Numbered from the stretch's first letter, positions 33,699-42,631 are shown. The stretch is 64,000 nucleotides of DNA from JANOSH01 sp031415695 (GCA_031415695.1 JANOSH010000061.1:62001-126000); one strand, 5' to 3'. The notes: a model not told the origin generated them from the sequence alone. Numbers and translations: made by a program.

Positions 33699-34109
33699 CT
33701 ACCCTCGGTCGCTCATGACGCTACGGGCGAGACCTACCAGCTTGTGCGATTGGTCGACGGCTCTCGTCGCATCAGCGGCGCTTACAGGACGGGGATCGTA
33801 TTCCGCTCTAGTCTTCAGCGGGAGAATACGACGTAAATGATTCGACGCCTCTCGACCAACTCCAGGCACGACCGAAATGAGTTGAACCGCCTGGGCGTGA
33901 TCTTGACCCGACGCTCGTTGACCAGTCAGGATGCCCAGAATCGCATCAACAGCATTGATTCCGGAGTGGACCGCATTGCCGGCAGCAGCATTGTAGCGAC
34001 CCTCCTCCAAGGCCTCTTGAGCCGTGTCCAAGAACTCTTCCGCCTTGCCCATAAACTGCGCTGCCTCTGGGCGGGACACCGGTCGAGTGCGGGGCCCTCC
34101 CCGTGTCAC
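33699..34109 (-). CDS. HEPN-domain toxin of a HEPN/MNT pair
   Basis: A 136-residue all-helical protein. The helices AAQFMGKAEEFLDTAQEALEEGRYNAAAGNAVHSGINAVDAIL are typical of HEPN proteins, and GREASNHLRRIL supplies an R-x4-H motif, the RNase signature. It begins with GTG in a GTGA overlap with the stop of the nucleotidyltransferase gene (34106-34109). Longer in-frame starts would overlap that gene heavily and read poorly. The partner is expected to silence it by adenylylation. Confidence 0.8.
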   Translation of the reverse strand: MTRGGPRTRPVSRPEAAQFMGKAEEFLDTAQEALEEGRYNAAAGNAVHSGINAVDAILGILTGQRASGQDHAQAVQLISVVPGVGREASNHLRRILPLKTRAEYDPRPVSAADATRAVDQSHKLVGLARSVMSDRG

Positions 34110-34711
34110 AGCGCTACTCCAGCGGTTTCGGCATCGAGGAGCACCACTTCCTCGGCGGCGATCGATTTCCAAAGGCCCGCCCGCAGCCGACCCGACTGCC
34201 ATTCGTCACTACTCACTTCCAGCAGAGTGACCGGTGAGCCAGCGAAGAGTTCGAGTCCGAGACGCCAAGCATCGAGGGATTCGGCCCAGCTTGATTCGTC
34301 GTCGGCCCCATACGGACGAACGACGCACACGTCAATGTCACTGCCGGGACCGCCGCCCCCCCGCGCGATCGAGCCGTAAATCGACAACCGGTGGGGCCGA
34401 GGAACGATCATGGAACTCGTCACAGCTGCTCTTTCGACAACCAGATCCCGAGCGCGACACAATTCGCGAAGAAGACCTACAACGAGATTCTCCTCGACCG
34501 GGCGATACACGACGGCGGGAGGAACTTCGCGCCGTTGAACCAGGCCCATCTGGTCGAGCTGACGCAAGACGCGTGACGCTTGCCCGGCGCTGACTACGGC
34601 GAGACGGCCGATATCAGCGGTCGACAGCTCTCGCCCCGCGCAGATGAGCACTCCGAGAATGAGACCCCGTGCACCAGGAATCAATGCTTCGATAGGTCGA
34701 GCGAGGTCCAC
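34106..34711 (-). CDS. MNT nucleotidyltransferase antitoxin with N-terminal winged helix
   Basis: About 201 residues. The N-terminal 90 residues form a winged helix (ELSTADIGRLAVVSAGQASRVLRQLDQMGLV), the rest a minimal nucleotidyltransferase with SIYGSIARGGGGPGSDIDVCVV, the GS-x10-DxD catalytic motif. MNT antitoxins add AMP to HEPN toxins. The fused DNA-binding domain suggests it also represses the operon. Start: GTG at 34711, six bases after TAAGGT; a TTG at 34717 is the longer alternative. Confidence 0.82.
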   Translation of the reverse strand: MDLARPIEALIPGARGLILGVLICAGRELSTADIGRLAVVSAGQASRVLRQLDQMGLVQRREVPPAVVYRPVEENLVVGLLRELCRARDLVVERAAVTSSMIVPRPHRLSIYGSIARGGGGPGSDIDVCVVRPYGADDESSWAESLDAWRLGLELFAGSPVTLLEVSSDEWQSGRLRAGLWKSIAAEEVVLLDAETAGVAL

Positions 34712-34724
34712 CTCCAAACCTTAT

Positions 34725-34754
34725 AACTTAATGCACTGATCCGTGCATTAAGTT
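34725..34754. promoter_or_regulatory. 12-bp perfect inverted-repeat operator of the HEPN/MNT operon
   Basis: AACTTAATGCAC-N6-GTGCATTAAGTT is a perfect 30-bp palindrome immediately upstream of the TAAGGT -10 box (34718-34723). It is AT-rich against its surroundings and is the likely site for the winged helix of the MNT protein. Confidence 0.85.
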
Positions 34755-34782
34755 GCACAACTCTGCGAGACGCAACGTGCGG

Positions 34783-35700
34783 TTACTTCGTACGGCGGGC
34801 ACGAACCACTTCGTAGCAGGCCAACGCTCCGGCCGTGGAGACATTGAGCGACGACAATTGACCCGTCATCGGGATAGACACCAGCATGTCGCACCGCTCG
34901 CTCACAAGCCGAGACAAACCAGCGCCCTCGGCACCAAGCACCAGCACAATGCCTTCAACCGCAAGATCACCAATCTCGAACAATGACTTCTCGGCCTCGT
35001 CGTCGAGACCCACAACCCACAGGCCCTTTTGCCGGCACATAGCTAGCGTGGAAGCCAGGCCCGACACCACCGCCATGGGAATGTGCTCAATTGCGCCGGC
35101 CGCCGACTTCGCGACGGTCGGAGTGATGTGCGCCGCTCGATACTTCGGAAGCAACACCCCCGTAACCCCAGCCCCTTCGGCCGTACGCAACAATGCGCCC
35201 AGGTTGCCCGGGTCAGTAACACCATCGAGCGCCAACAGGAACGGAGGCTTGCCAACGGTACGCTTCAGTAAGACATCAAGTTCGGTTTCGGCCAACGGTG
35301 CCGCTTTGGCCATGACACCCTGGGGTGCCTCGCTGCGCGTGAGCATGTCGAGCTGGCGGCGGCTGACCTCGGTAATCGTGACGCGAGCCGCTAAGGCCAG
35401 CTCACGAATATCGTCGATCATGTCGCTCTCGGCCATATCGGTTGCAATGAGAACTTCACGAACCCGACGCTTCCCGGCAAGGAACAACTCACGAACGGCT
35501 TGGCGGCCTTCGACCTGATCGCCACCAAGGCCACGATCCTTCGGCGGGCCGATCGGACGTTCGTCGGTACGGCGCGGACCGCCTGTGCCCGCGGCAGCGC
35601 GACGACGACCGGTTGCCGCCGCCGGGCGAGACTGGCGTCCGGCGGCTGCCCGGCTAGAACGGCCAGCACCAGCGGCCCGGGGCTTTCGTTGGCCAGTCAC
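34783..35700 (-). CDS. rlmB: 23S rRNA 2'-O-methyltransferase RlmB (SpoU/TrmH family)
   Basis: A 305-residue SPOUT enzyme methylating the 2'-O of a 23S rRNA guanosine. After a basic, low-complexity N terminus (about 60 residues), QVEGRQAVRELFLAGKRRVREVLIA is the L30e-like substrate-binding domain. SpoU motifs 1-3 are LALDGVTDPGNLGALLRTAEGAGV, VLVLGAEGAGLSRLV and IPMTGQLSSLNVSTAGAL. The GTG at 35700 overlaps the ispF stop (GTGA). The order ispD-ispF-(cysS)-rlmB is common in actinobacteria; cysS is absent here. Confidence 0.92.
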   Translation of the reverse strand: MTGQRKPRAAGAGRSSRAAAGRQSRPAAATGRRRAAAGTGGPRRTDERPIGPPKDRGLGGDQVEGRQAVRELFLAGKRRVREVLIATDMAESDMIDDIRELALAARVTITEVSRRQLDMLTRSEAPQGVMAKAAPLAETELDVLLKRTVGKPPFLLALDGVTDPGNLGALLRTAEGAGVTGVLLPKYRAAHITPTVAKSAAGAIEHIPMAVVSGLASTLAMCRQKGLWVVGLDDEAEKSLFEIGDLAVEGIVLVLGAEGAGLSRLVSERCDMLVSIPMTGQLSSLNVSTAGALACYEVVRARRTK

Positions 35701-36179
35701 GGGTTGGTACGAGCAATAAGAGCGACCGACCAGCACGCGATGCCTTCGCGACGGCCAAGCGAACCCAGGCCCTCGGCTCGGCGACCCGACACGGTGACAA
35801 CGGCACCAATTGCGTCGGACAAATTTCTTTCCATCACATCTTTCATAACTGACAGTTTGGGTGATTCGCACACCACTTTGCAGTCCACGTTGCCCGGCTC
35901 CCATCCGGCGGCGCGGACCCGGGCGGCTACCTCGGCAAGAATCAGAAGCGAATTCGCACCCTGCCATTGCGGGTCGGTGTCGGGAAAAAGCTGGCCGATG
36001 TCGGGCAGGCCCGCCGCGCCCAGCAACGCATCGGCGACCGCATGAGCAATGACGTCGGCATCGCTATGCCCGGCTAGGCCACGTGAATCGGGAAACGCTA
36101 CGCCGCCAAGAACTAGTTGACGTTCGGGGTCATCGGTGAATCGGTGGATGTCGAACCCTTGGCCGACGCGAATGTCCAT
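35697..36179 (-). CDS. ispF: 2-C-methyl-D-erythritol 2,4-cyclodiphosphate synthase
   Basis: A 160-residue MEP-pathway enzyme. It has VGQGFDIHRF (metal ligands Asp and His), the signature SDADVIAHAVADALLGAAGLPDIGQLFPDTDP and the ending GLGSLGRREGIACWSVALI. The ATG at 36179 follows the ispD stop after one base. Isoprenoid precursor synthesis is its role. Confidence 0.96.
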   Translation of the reverse strand: MDIRVGQGFDIHRFTDDPERQLVLGGVAFPDSRGLAGHSDADVIAHAVADALLGAAGLPDIGQLFPDTDPQWQGANSLLILAEVAARVRAAGWEPGNVDCKVVCESPKLSVMKDVMERNLSDAIGAVVTVSGRRAEGLGSLGRREGIACWSVALIARTNP

Positions 36180-36180
36180 G

Positions 36181-36801
36181 TCAGTGTCCAATCCGGTCTC
36201 GTGCCCACGACAAGTCGTCCGGCAGGGTGATCTTTCGGTTCTCCGGTTCGCCCGACACCACAACCACGTGGGCGCCCACGGCTTCGACGACCGCGGCATC
36301 GTCAGTGCCTTCGCGTCCACCCGCGTATGCCCGACGCAGCACCGCAGCGCTAAAGGCCTGCGGGGTCTGGACGGCAACCAGGCGGCTGCGATCAGGTGTA
36401 GTAACGACCACGCCTTCGGCCGTGACCTGCTTGATGGTGTCGGTAACGGGTACGCCCGGTACGGCACCGTCGGCACCGCCTCGCACTGCGGCAATGACAT
36501 CGGCAAAAATGGTCGCTGAAGCAAACGGCCGGGCACCGTCGTGCACCAAGATCACGTCGACATCGTCGGGAACCACGGCCAGGCCGTTGCGGACCGATTG
36601 GCTGCGAGTCGCTCCCCCGGTCACCTCCCCCGGCTGAGCAATTTGGCCGTCAGGGACCACCACAACCACCCCATCGCACGCCGAACAAGCCGTCTCGATC
36701 GCCCAGTCGACCACTCGCTTTGTGCCCAACGACTCGAACTGTTTCAGACCGCCAAAGCGGTTCCCTGAACCAGCGGCAACAATAATTGCCCAACTTCTCA
36801 T
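36181..36801 (-). CDS. ispD: 2-C-methyl-D-erythritol 4-phosphate cytidylyltransferase
   Basis: A 206-residue cytidylyltransferase. Landmarks are AIIVAAGSGNRFGGLKQFESLG (the Arg and Lys of the active site), VHDGARPFAS, TIKQVTAEGVVVTTPDRSRLVAVQTPQAF and TDDAAVVEAVGAHV. It heads the ispD-ispF-rlmB operon and is divergent from the CRP-like gene by 58 bp. Confidence 0.95.
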   Translation of the reverse strand: MRSWAIIVAAGSGNRFGGLKQFESLGTKRVVDWAIETACSACDGVVVVVPDGQIAQPGEVTGGATRSQSVRNGLAVVPDDVDVILVHDGARPFASATIFADVIAAVRGGADGAVPGVPVTDTIKQVTAEGVVVTTPDRSRLVAVQTPQAFSAAVLRRAYAGGREGTDDAAVVEAVGAHVVVVSGEPENRKITLPDDLSWARDRIGH

Positions 36802-36859
36802 CGCGGCCCATACCCTTCTTTACGCTTGTCTCGGCCACGAACGGTAGTCTGACATCGCC

Positions 36860-37519
36860 ATGGCTCACGAAGAAGTTCTGTCCAAGTCCGAGTTCTTTGC
36901 TGCAGTTCCGCGTGACGAGCTCAGCCTTCTTGGGTCCGCAGGCACGGCGCGCCGCATGGTCCGCGGAGATGTGCTGTTCGCGTCCGGCGATCCGTCCAAC
37001 GAATTGTACGTAGTCCTGTCGGGCCGCGTAGCAATCACGAACCGCTCAGTCGATGGCAGGGAGAGCGTGGTTGCCCTCATGGAAGCCAACGACCTTTTCG
37101 GCGAAATGCCGCTGCTGGACGATGGCGTTCGGTCGGCCGAAGCACGTGCGCTCGAAGCAAGCATGGTGCTCGCCATACCCTACGGTCCGGTACAGGCACT
37201 GTTCGATCGCGAACCACGGCTGCTGTGGGGTGTGGTGCGTCTGTTGTCGTTACGGCTCCGAAGCACCGACGAAGCATTGTCCGACGCCATGTTCCTCGAT
37301 GTCACCGGTCGTACCGCAAAGCGACTTGTGGAACTGTCCGACGGTGCCGACGAGTTCACGTTACCCATCACCCAAGAGGAACTAGCGGGCATGGTCGGCG
37401 CGTCGCGAGAGCGGGTCAACAAAGCGATTTCCAGTTTCATTCGGCTGGGTTGGATCGATCAGCAAGACCGTCGGTATCGCATTCTCATGCGAGACCGCCT
37501 CGAGCAACGCTCGCGCTGA
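36860..37519 (+). CDS. CRP/FNR-family transcriptional regulator
   Basis: A 219-residue regulator: cyclic-nucleotide-binding fold at about 10-125 (GDVLFASGDPSNELYVVLSGRVAI, FGEMPLLDDGVRSAEARALE) and a Crp-type winged helix at about 150-210 (LPITQEELAGMVGASRERVNKAISSFIRLGWI). The phosphate-binding cassette keeps Glu and Arg, so cAMP binding is possible. No iron-sulfur cysteines, so not FNR. TAGTCT lies nine bases before the ATG. Confidence 0.92.
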   Translation: MAHEEVLSKSEFFAAVPRDELSLLGSAGTARRMVRGDVLFASGDPSNELYVVLSGRVAITNRSVDGRESVVALMEANDLFGEMPLLDDGVRSAEARALEASMVLAIPYGPVQALFDREPRLLWGVVRLLSLRLRSTDEALSDAMFLDVTGRTAKRLVELSDGADEFTLPITQEELAGMVGASRERVNKAISSFIRLGWIDQQDRRYRILMRDRLEQRSR

Positions 37520-37522
37520 CTG

Positions 37523-37597
37523 GCCAGCCCATTTCCGCAACTGTTGCGCCTACGGCCGCGTCTGGCCCGGCCATTTCCGCAACTGTTGCGTGAATGG
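37523..37597. repeat. Paired palindromic repeat, copy B
   Basis: Two units with CCATTTCCGCAACTGTTGCG, whose CGCAACTGTTGCG palindromes lie at 37536-37548 and 37578-37590, again exactly 42 bp apart and again filling the gap between two convergent genes. Compared with copy A (28908-28976), the palindrome centre is T instead of A while the CCCGGCCATTT lead is shared. Confidence 0.8.
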
Positions 37598-37606
37598 CCG
37601 CGGCGC

Positions 37607-38353
37607 TCAGGCGTCGCGGCGGTTGAAGAGCCAGAGCGCCGCTGCGCAGAGCACCGCCGCGAATCCGGCAAAATAGAGGCCGCCAGACCAGCGGCTCATG
37701 ACATCTTCGGCACCCTGGTTCTGCAAGAACAGCTGCGCTCCGGCCGAGAACGGCAAGAATTTGGACAGCTCTGGTACCTTCACAAGACCGAGCATCACCG
37801 ATGCCAAACCTTCGAAAAGGAGCGGCCACAAAACCAGAAGGCAGATCGCAGCCGCAGCATTTCGTATCAGGGTCGCAATGGCCAGACCTACCAGTCCGTG
37901 CAACGCGAACAGGATCAGACCACCCCCGAGAGTAGCGATATGTTCGTTACCAAACTCAGGTGCCTGACCCCGAGCGATAAGAATCACCCACGCAAGGCCT
38001 GTAGTCAGACCTAAGGCCAGGGCAGCAAAACCCACGTTGAGCAGTACAACAAGTACGGCCTTCGCAGCGAACAACCGAGAACGCTGCGGCACCGCGGCCA
38101 AGGTGGCCCTGATCGACTGCGACCGGTATTCACCCGCCATGCACAGCACTGACACCACACCCAGAAGGGTTACAGCAATAGATCCGCCGGTCAACGAAAG
38201 CACCAGCGGGTCGAAGTCGCCCAACGGGTCGATTCCGACATTTGCGGCCACCAAACACCCCACAACAAGCGTGAGACCAAACGCGATAATCAACAACACT
38301 TTGGTTGAGATAACGGTACGAATCTTGAGCCACTCGGCCGACAAAAGCTTCAT
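37607..38353 (-). CDS. ABC transporter permease (ABC-2 type)
   Basis: A 248-residue integral membrane protein with about six helices, starting in an ATGA overlap with the ATPase stop (38350-38353). KLLSAEWLKIRTVISTKVLLIIAF and AGEYRSQSIRATLAAVPQRSRLFAAK are the typical ABC-2 permease landmarks. With the ATPase it should form a BcrA/BcrB-like exporter; the substrate is unknown. It ends next to the paired palindromes. Confidence 0.85.
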   Translation of the reverse strand: MKLLSAEWLKIRTVISTKVLLIIAFGLTLVVGCLVAANVGIDPLGDFDPLVLSLTGGSIAVTLLGVVSVLCMAGEYRSQSIRATLAAVPQRSRLFAAKAVLVVLLNVGFAALALGLTTGLAWVILIARGQAPEFGNEHIATLGGGLILFALHGLVGLAIATLIRNAAAAICLLVLWPLLFEGLASVMLGLVKVPELSKFLPFSAGAQLFLQNQGAEDVMSRWSGGLYFAGFAAVLCAAALWLFNRRDA

Positions 38354-39324
38354 GACCGACACTCCGGTGCTGCCCATGTTGACCCGGCAACAGGCGCAGA
38401 TGGCGCAGGTGCCTCGGGAAATGCCTGGCCACGGAACTCGACCGACGAGCCTGTCGCTTGCATGAACGCTTCCTCCAACGAGGCCTGCTGCGTGGACAGC
38501 GAGTGAAGAACTGCGCCTGACGCAAACGCCGTTTCACCCACCTGCGCAGCGGTGAGACCTTCAACCCGCAAACCGCCACCACCATCCGGGCTGACGAGGC
38601 CGCCCCTATTGCCTAGGGCAACAGCCAGTTCCGACGCCTGCGGTGTTGACACCGACACCCACGCTCGGACGTTGGCAGCTATGAACGTCGCCATTGAGTC
38701 GGCAGCGATAAGACGACCTTGGCCAATGACCACAAGATCATCGGCAGTTTGATCCATTTCGGACAACAGATGACTCGACACCAACACCGTGCGACCTTCA
38801 GCGCTGAGAAACCGCAAGAACTGGCGCATCCAACGAATTCCTTCGGGATCGAGTCCGTTCATCGGCTCGTCGAACAACAAGATCGGCGGATCGCCCAGCA
38901 ATGCCGCGGCCAGTCCGAGGCGCTGCTTCATCCCCAATGAATAGGTTCCATGGCGGCGGTTCGCAACCTCGCTCAAGCCAACAAGGTCGAGAACTGCGTC
39001 GACGCGACTGGCCGGCAGACCGTTGCTGACAGCCAGATACCGCAGATGGTTGCGGCCCGACCGACCGGGATGGGCGTAGCCCGCGTCGAGCACTGCACCG
39101 ACCTCGCTCAACGGTCGCTTGAAATCGCTGAAAGGCTGGCCCGCGAAACGGACCGTTCCCACGTCAGGCCGATCGAGGTCGAGCATGCAACGCATCGTGG
39201 TGGACTTGCCCGACCCGTTGGGCCCAAGAAATCCGGTGACGCGACCCGCTTGCACCGTAAAGCTCAGATCATCGACAGCGACACGTTTCGCGAACGATTT
39301 GGTGAGGCGAGATACTTCGATCAC
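38350..39324 (-). CDS. ABC exporter ATP-binding protein
   Basis: A 324-residue ATPase with intact motifs: Walker A GPNGSGKST, signature YSLGMKQRLGLA, Walker B ILLFDEPMNGLDP and switch His SSHLLSEM. It is therefore a useful contrast to the degenerate ATPase at 24619. A C-terminal extension of about 90 residues ends in a Pro/Ala-rich tail. Leaderless start: TAGGCT (39338-39333), eight bases, GTG at 39324. Confidence 0.92.
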   Translation of the reverse strand: MIEVSRLTKSFAKRVAVDDLSFTVQAGRVTGFLGPNGSGKSTTMRCMLDLDRPDVGTVRFAGQPFSDFKRPLSEVGAVLDAGYAHPGRSGRNHLRYLAVSNGLPASRVDAVLDLVGLSEVANRRHGTYSLGMKQRLGLAAALLGDPPILLFDEPMNGLDPEGIRWMRQFLRFLSAEGRTVLVSSHLLSEMDQTADDLVVIGQGRLIAADSMATFIAANVRAWVSVSTPQASELAVALGNRGGLVSPDGGGGLRVEGLTAAQVGETAFASGAVLHSLSTQQASLEEAFMQATGSSVEFRGQAFPEAPAPSAPVAGSTWAAPECRS

Positions 39325-39445
39325 AGCCGCTCAGCCTACTTGTCCGACGCAAAAGCGCCTCGACATAGGCCAACCGGACCATCTCCTGAACGTTCTTGAG
39401 ATATTTCACATGAAGACCCTATGGGCCGTTCGTACCATCTTCTGC

Positions 39446-40276
39446 GTGGCAAGAAGATCCCGCCAGGACACCCGGCAAGCACTCATACACGTTGCTCTCG
39501 ATCAGATCCAACGAGAGCGGTTGCACGTCGGCATTCAGCACATCAAGCTTCCAGTGGTAGGGGAACTGTTAGGCATGAGTGCCGGGTCCGCCTACTACGC
39601 CTTTCCCGAAGGGCAAGATGAATTCCAAGCAGAACTGGTGGAACACCTCGCTCGACATCTCACACTCGGCTCGGTTGAAGCAGAGCTACGAACGGTTCGA
39701 GCAATTCTTGAGGTGGGGGCACCGATTGATGAACTCGTTCGTGTGGTCGACGCCGGCAGCGATACGACCTGGTTCTCGATGTTCTTGTCGTTGTGCGCCG
39801 CGGTCAAATCCGACGAACGTTCCGACCTCAGCCGTATTCTTGTCGAGGTCATGCGACAACGACACATCGAGTTCCGGGTGGCACTTGACTCGATGCTCGT
39901 TGCGTTCGACCGCCAAACTCGTCCGCCGTTCACGGTCGACGATCTGTCGATGATGCTCGGATCGTTGTCCTATGGTCTCCGTTTACGGCGCATTACACAA
40001 CGAGATCAGGCGGAGCGTGTCGTTCTACGCCAGAACGATGCCGGCCTCATTCGCCCCTGGAGTGTCTACGCCTGCGCCGTACATGCCCTCCTGAAAGGCT
40101 TCACGCAGGCGAGCCGAGTCAATCCCGACGAACCCGACGACGAGCTCATAGCCCGGTCAGCTCGGCTCAGCCTGGTGGCTGTCGAGGCAGCCGCCGACAT
40201 CGACACAGCCCAGCAAGCCCTCGCTATCGCTCGACGACGACTGACGTCGCTCGGTGATTTTTCGAACCTCGTCTGA
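39446..40276 (+). CDS. TetR-like regulator
   Basis: A 276-residue protein. Residues about 5-65 (RQDTRQALIHVALDQIQRERL to MSAGSAYYAFPEGQDEFQAELVEHLARH) look like a TetR helix-turn-helix; the remainder is a long helical ligand domain. The GTG at 39446 was chosen over an ATG at 39410 because TACCAT (39433-39438) sits exactly seven bases before it. It is divergent from the ABC exporter, which it may control. Confidence 0.75.
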   Translation: MARRSRQDTRQALIHVALDQIQRERLHVGIQHIKLPVVGELLGMSAGSAYYAFPEGQDEFQAELVEHLARHLTLGSVEAELRTVRAILEVGAPIDELVRVVDAGSDTTWFSMFLSLCAAVKSDERSDLSRILVEVMRQRHIEFRVALDSMLVAFDRQTRPPFTVDDLSMMLGSLSYGLRLRRITQRDQAERVVLRQNDAGLIRPWSVYACAVHALLKGFTQASRVNPDEPDDELIARSARLSLVAVEAAADIDTAQQALAIARRRLTSLGDFSNLV

Positions 40277-40287
40277 CCAACCTCCGA

Positions 40288-41262
40288 TCAGCCAGAGACA
40301 ACGTCGTCCCGTTTGGGCAACGTGCTATCCACGAACTGTCCGACCGCCTCGATGACCATCTCGTAACCGGTGGTGACCCCGCCGTCAACAACGAACAGCT
40401 TCTCGCGCAGCAACACACTGTTGGCGTCCCGCCATCGCTCCAATCTGATCTGTGCGGTCGGCGAGGGAAGCGATGCGCCCATGGACGCCAGACTCGCATC
40501 GAGCACCGCTCGCCGATCGGCACCAATCACGTTCGTCAACTTTGTGACGTCACCGTCAACTTCCGACGTTGGTATAGACACTTGGCTAATTGCCTCGGCC
40601 ACCGTGGTCATTGTCGCCCCACGACGAATCAGATGCAGCAGCGATCCGACGTCTAGACCACTCGCTAGTGGATGTGTGGCCATCTGCACCGCTGACAATT
40701 TCAGCCACTTGCCGAGCTCGGTCGCTGGTTGGCCCGCGTACGGATCAGATTTAACGAACACAACGTTGTAGTTCACAATGACTTCAACGAAACCGGGTGT
40801 TTCTGGTGATCGAAGAACCGACGCCAGCGGCCGCTTCACGCGAACAAATCCAACGGCCGGATCCACGTTGATCGTCACGGCAGCAGGTTCGCCGACGAAT
40901 TGAGCTTGAACAATGTGCGGCTTGACCGGACGGGCCACTATTCGCTCGGGAGCGTCGACAACAGGAAGGCTCGAAACCGTTTCAGTTGGGTTTCCGGCGC
41001 TCGTCGACCAAAAGAGGCCCCCAACAAATAGCAGGCCTGGCAGTAGCAGCGCGGCGACAACACCCGGCTTGCGCGACAACAGTGACGAACCTACCGCCGA
41101 CGTGGACGATTCGACGCGGGCGGTTGTGTCGGCAACGTCGAACGCATCAAGAGCGTCGGGCGTCCACCCGTGTGGCGGCAGCGGACGAGGCCGTGTATTG
41201 GGTGGGGCAAGAACGGGGAGGGAATTGCGTTCGTGCGACGTGCCGGGAGGGTTCCAACTCAT
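40288..41262 (-). CDS. Membrane-anchored protein of unknown function
   Basis: A 324-residue protein with a cytoplasmic N terminus, one membrane helix (about 65-85, GVVAALLLPGLLFVGGLFW) and an extracytoplasmic domain of about 230 residues. The part QMATHPLASGLDVGSLLHLIRRGATMTTVAEAISQVSI may be a small helical subdomain. No family recognised. It overlaps the upstream gene, which has a similar topology, by ATGA. The two are probably subunits of one envelope function. Confidence 0.7.
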   Translation of the reverse strand: MSWNPPGTSHERNSLPVLAPPNTRPRPLPPHGWTPDALDAFDVADTTARVESSTSAVGSSLLSRKPGVVAALLLPGLLFVGGLFWSTSAGNPTETVSSLPVVDAPERIVARPVKPHIVQAQFVGEPAAVTINVDPAVGFVRVKRPLASVLRSPETPGFVEVIVNYNVVFVKSDPYAGQPATELGKWLKLSAVQMATHPLASGLDVGSLLHLIRRGATMTTVAEAISQVSIPTSEVDGDVTKLTNVIGADRRAVLDASLASMGASLPSPTAQIRLERWRDANSVLLREKLFVVDGGVTTGYEMVIEAVGQFVDSTLPKRDDVVSG

Positions 41263-42434
41263 CTCACTGCCTCACTCATTAGGGCCGCTATCCGCGACGA
41301 TGACTCGATCCTTACTACGTCGGCAGACGGTGGCGCGATCCAAGGACTCGGGGCAGTCGGCGTCATGGCGAGATCGATAGTCAACGCGGTGGCCCCGGCA
41401 CCTTGCGGGTAGATGACCCTGCGTACCAGCCCATCGGTCGAACCTATCCAGACCAGCACCGTCACGCCTTGTGTCCACCCGAGTAACGACAACTGCCGTT
41501 GCTTGTCGACACCCACCTTGTCGGTAGAAACAACTAACTCATACTGATCGACCCCAGCGCTGGCCTCAGACCCCGACTTGGTCGCCACCAGCACCCCAGG
41601 TGACGAGAGCACGCTCAGCGCCAACGAGGGGCTATTGATACCGGTTCCGGTGAGCTTTCCCAGTCGAATCTCGGCCGCAGACCCGACCGGCGAGACCACC
41701 CATTTTCCAATGACAAGCGAGTCGAGCGCATCGAGCAACGGGGCACGGACAAAGAGCGTTCCACCAACGACAGTCGTGTCGACTGCGCCGAACTGTCCGT
41801 CGGCAGCAAACGACAGCGACGTGCGTTTGGCAGTGCGGTCAACCAAATACGAACCTTTCGTCACCTCGCCCGTCGGTGATTGGATCGAGACCGCACCAGT
41901 CAACAGCGGCGTCGCGCTCGTCGAATGAAAAGCGTTGGTCACTACGGTCGATCTGTCGAGCTGATTCGAACGGCGATTGGCCTGGAGCCAACTGATACTG
42001 GTCACGGACAACGCCAAGAAGCCGATCACGACGAGAACCACGTTGCGAAGCGTTAGCTTGCGGGGTGCATCCGGGGCTATAACCTGCTCGACTTCGGGCT
42101 CATTGTCGTGGCCCCCGAGTGCCGACGACAACTCAAATCGTTCAGGAGCATCCGTGTCAGAGATTACCGACCCTGGCTTGGGCGGACTCAACGTCGAAAC
42201 TGGTTCGCCCAACCAGCCATCAGGAATATGCAGCTCGTTGGCATCGAGAACGTCGAGCTCAAACAGCGGCGATCGGTCACCACCCAACAATTCAGACGTT
42301 GTGCCCGACGCACGGCTGACATCCAAGCCAACCAGCGAGTCAGCAGGTTGACCACGGTTGGATCTGGACACGGCTCGCTGCTCCTGCAGCCACCAGTTCG
42401 TCGGGTCGTGTGGAGTTGGTTCAGTATCGGCCAC
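41259..42434 (-). CDS. Membrane-anchored protein, possibly LprG/LolA-like fold
   Basis: A 391-residue protein from the GTG at 42434 (GGAGGGG just upstream). A cytoplasmic N-terminal region of about 145 residues precedes a membrane helix (NVVLVVIGFLALSVTSISWL). The outer domain has alternating strands (SIQSPTGEVTKGSYLVDRTAKRTSLSF, TTVVGGTLFVRAPLLDAL, VTVLVWIGSTDGLVRRVIYP) reminiscent of LprG/LppX-type lipid-binding barrels, a tentative impression. The second gene starts in its stop codon. Confidence 0.68.
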   Translation of the reverse strand: MADTEPTPHDPTNWWLQEQRAVSRSNRGQPADSLVGLDVSRASGTTSELLGGDRSPLFELDVLDANELHIPDGWLGEPVSTLSPPKPGSVISDTDAPERFELSSALGGHDNEPEVEQVIAPDAPRKLTLRNVVLVVIGFLALSVTSISWLQANRRSNQLDRSTVVTNAFHSTSATPLLTGAVSIQSPTGEVTKGSYLVDRTAKRTSLSFAADGQFGAVDTTVVGGTLFVRAPLLDALDSLVIGKWVVSPVGSAAEIRLGKLTGTGINSPSLALSVLSSPGVLVATKSGSEASAGVDQYELVVSTDKVGVDKQRQLSLLGWTQGVTVLVWIGSTDGLVRRVIYPQGAGATALTIDLAMTPTAPSPWIAPPSADVVRIESSSRIAALMSEAVR

Positions 42435-42524
42435 CCCCCTCCATCGGCAGCGGCAGGTGAACTGACAGCAACCGGGTGGCTCGACACGATCATGATTTTG
42501 TCTGCACACGCTCAAACAACGGGA

Positions 42525-42565
42525 TAAGTGGGTCCGGTGGGTCTCGAACCCACAACCTCGCGCTT
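42525..42565. repeat. Left copy of a 41-bp direct repeat (attachment-site-like tRNA-Lys 3' half)
   Basis: Identical over 41 bp to 43495-43535, which contains the 3' half (T-arm, acceptor strand) of the tRNA-Lys gene. Here it stands alone without the 5' half. This is the mark left by site-specific integration into a tRNA 3' end, with this copy as the distal attachment site. Confidence 0.85.
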
Positions 42566-42615
42566 GGTCTCAACACCTATGAAAGAATCGTCGTATGAGC
42601 GAACTAACCGTGCGA

Positions 42616-42631
42616 ATACCAAGAATGGTAT
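42616..42631. promoter_or_regulatory. Operator/promoter of the tRNA-Lys island TA module
   Basis: ATACCA-AGAA-TGGTAT is a perfect inverted repeat that runs into the -10 box TATGCT (42629-42634), eight bases before the antitoxin ATG at 42643. A ribbon-helix-helix antitoxin would bind here. Confidence 0.75.

Noticed and set aside
42525..42565. A second complete tRNA-Lys gene
   Set aside because: Only the 3' half is present; no D-arm or 5' acceptor strand precedes it.
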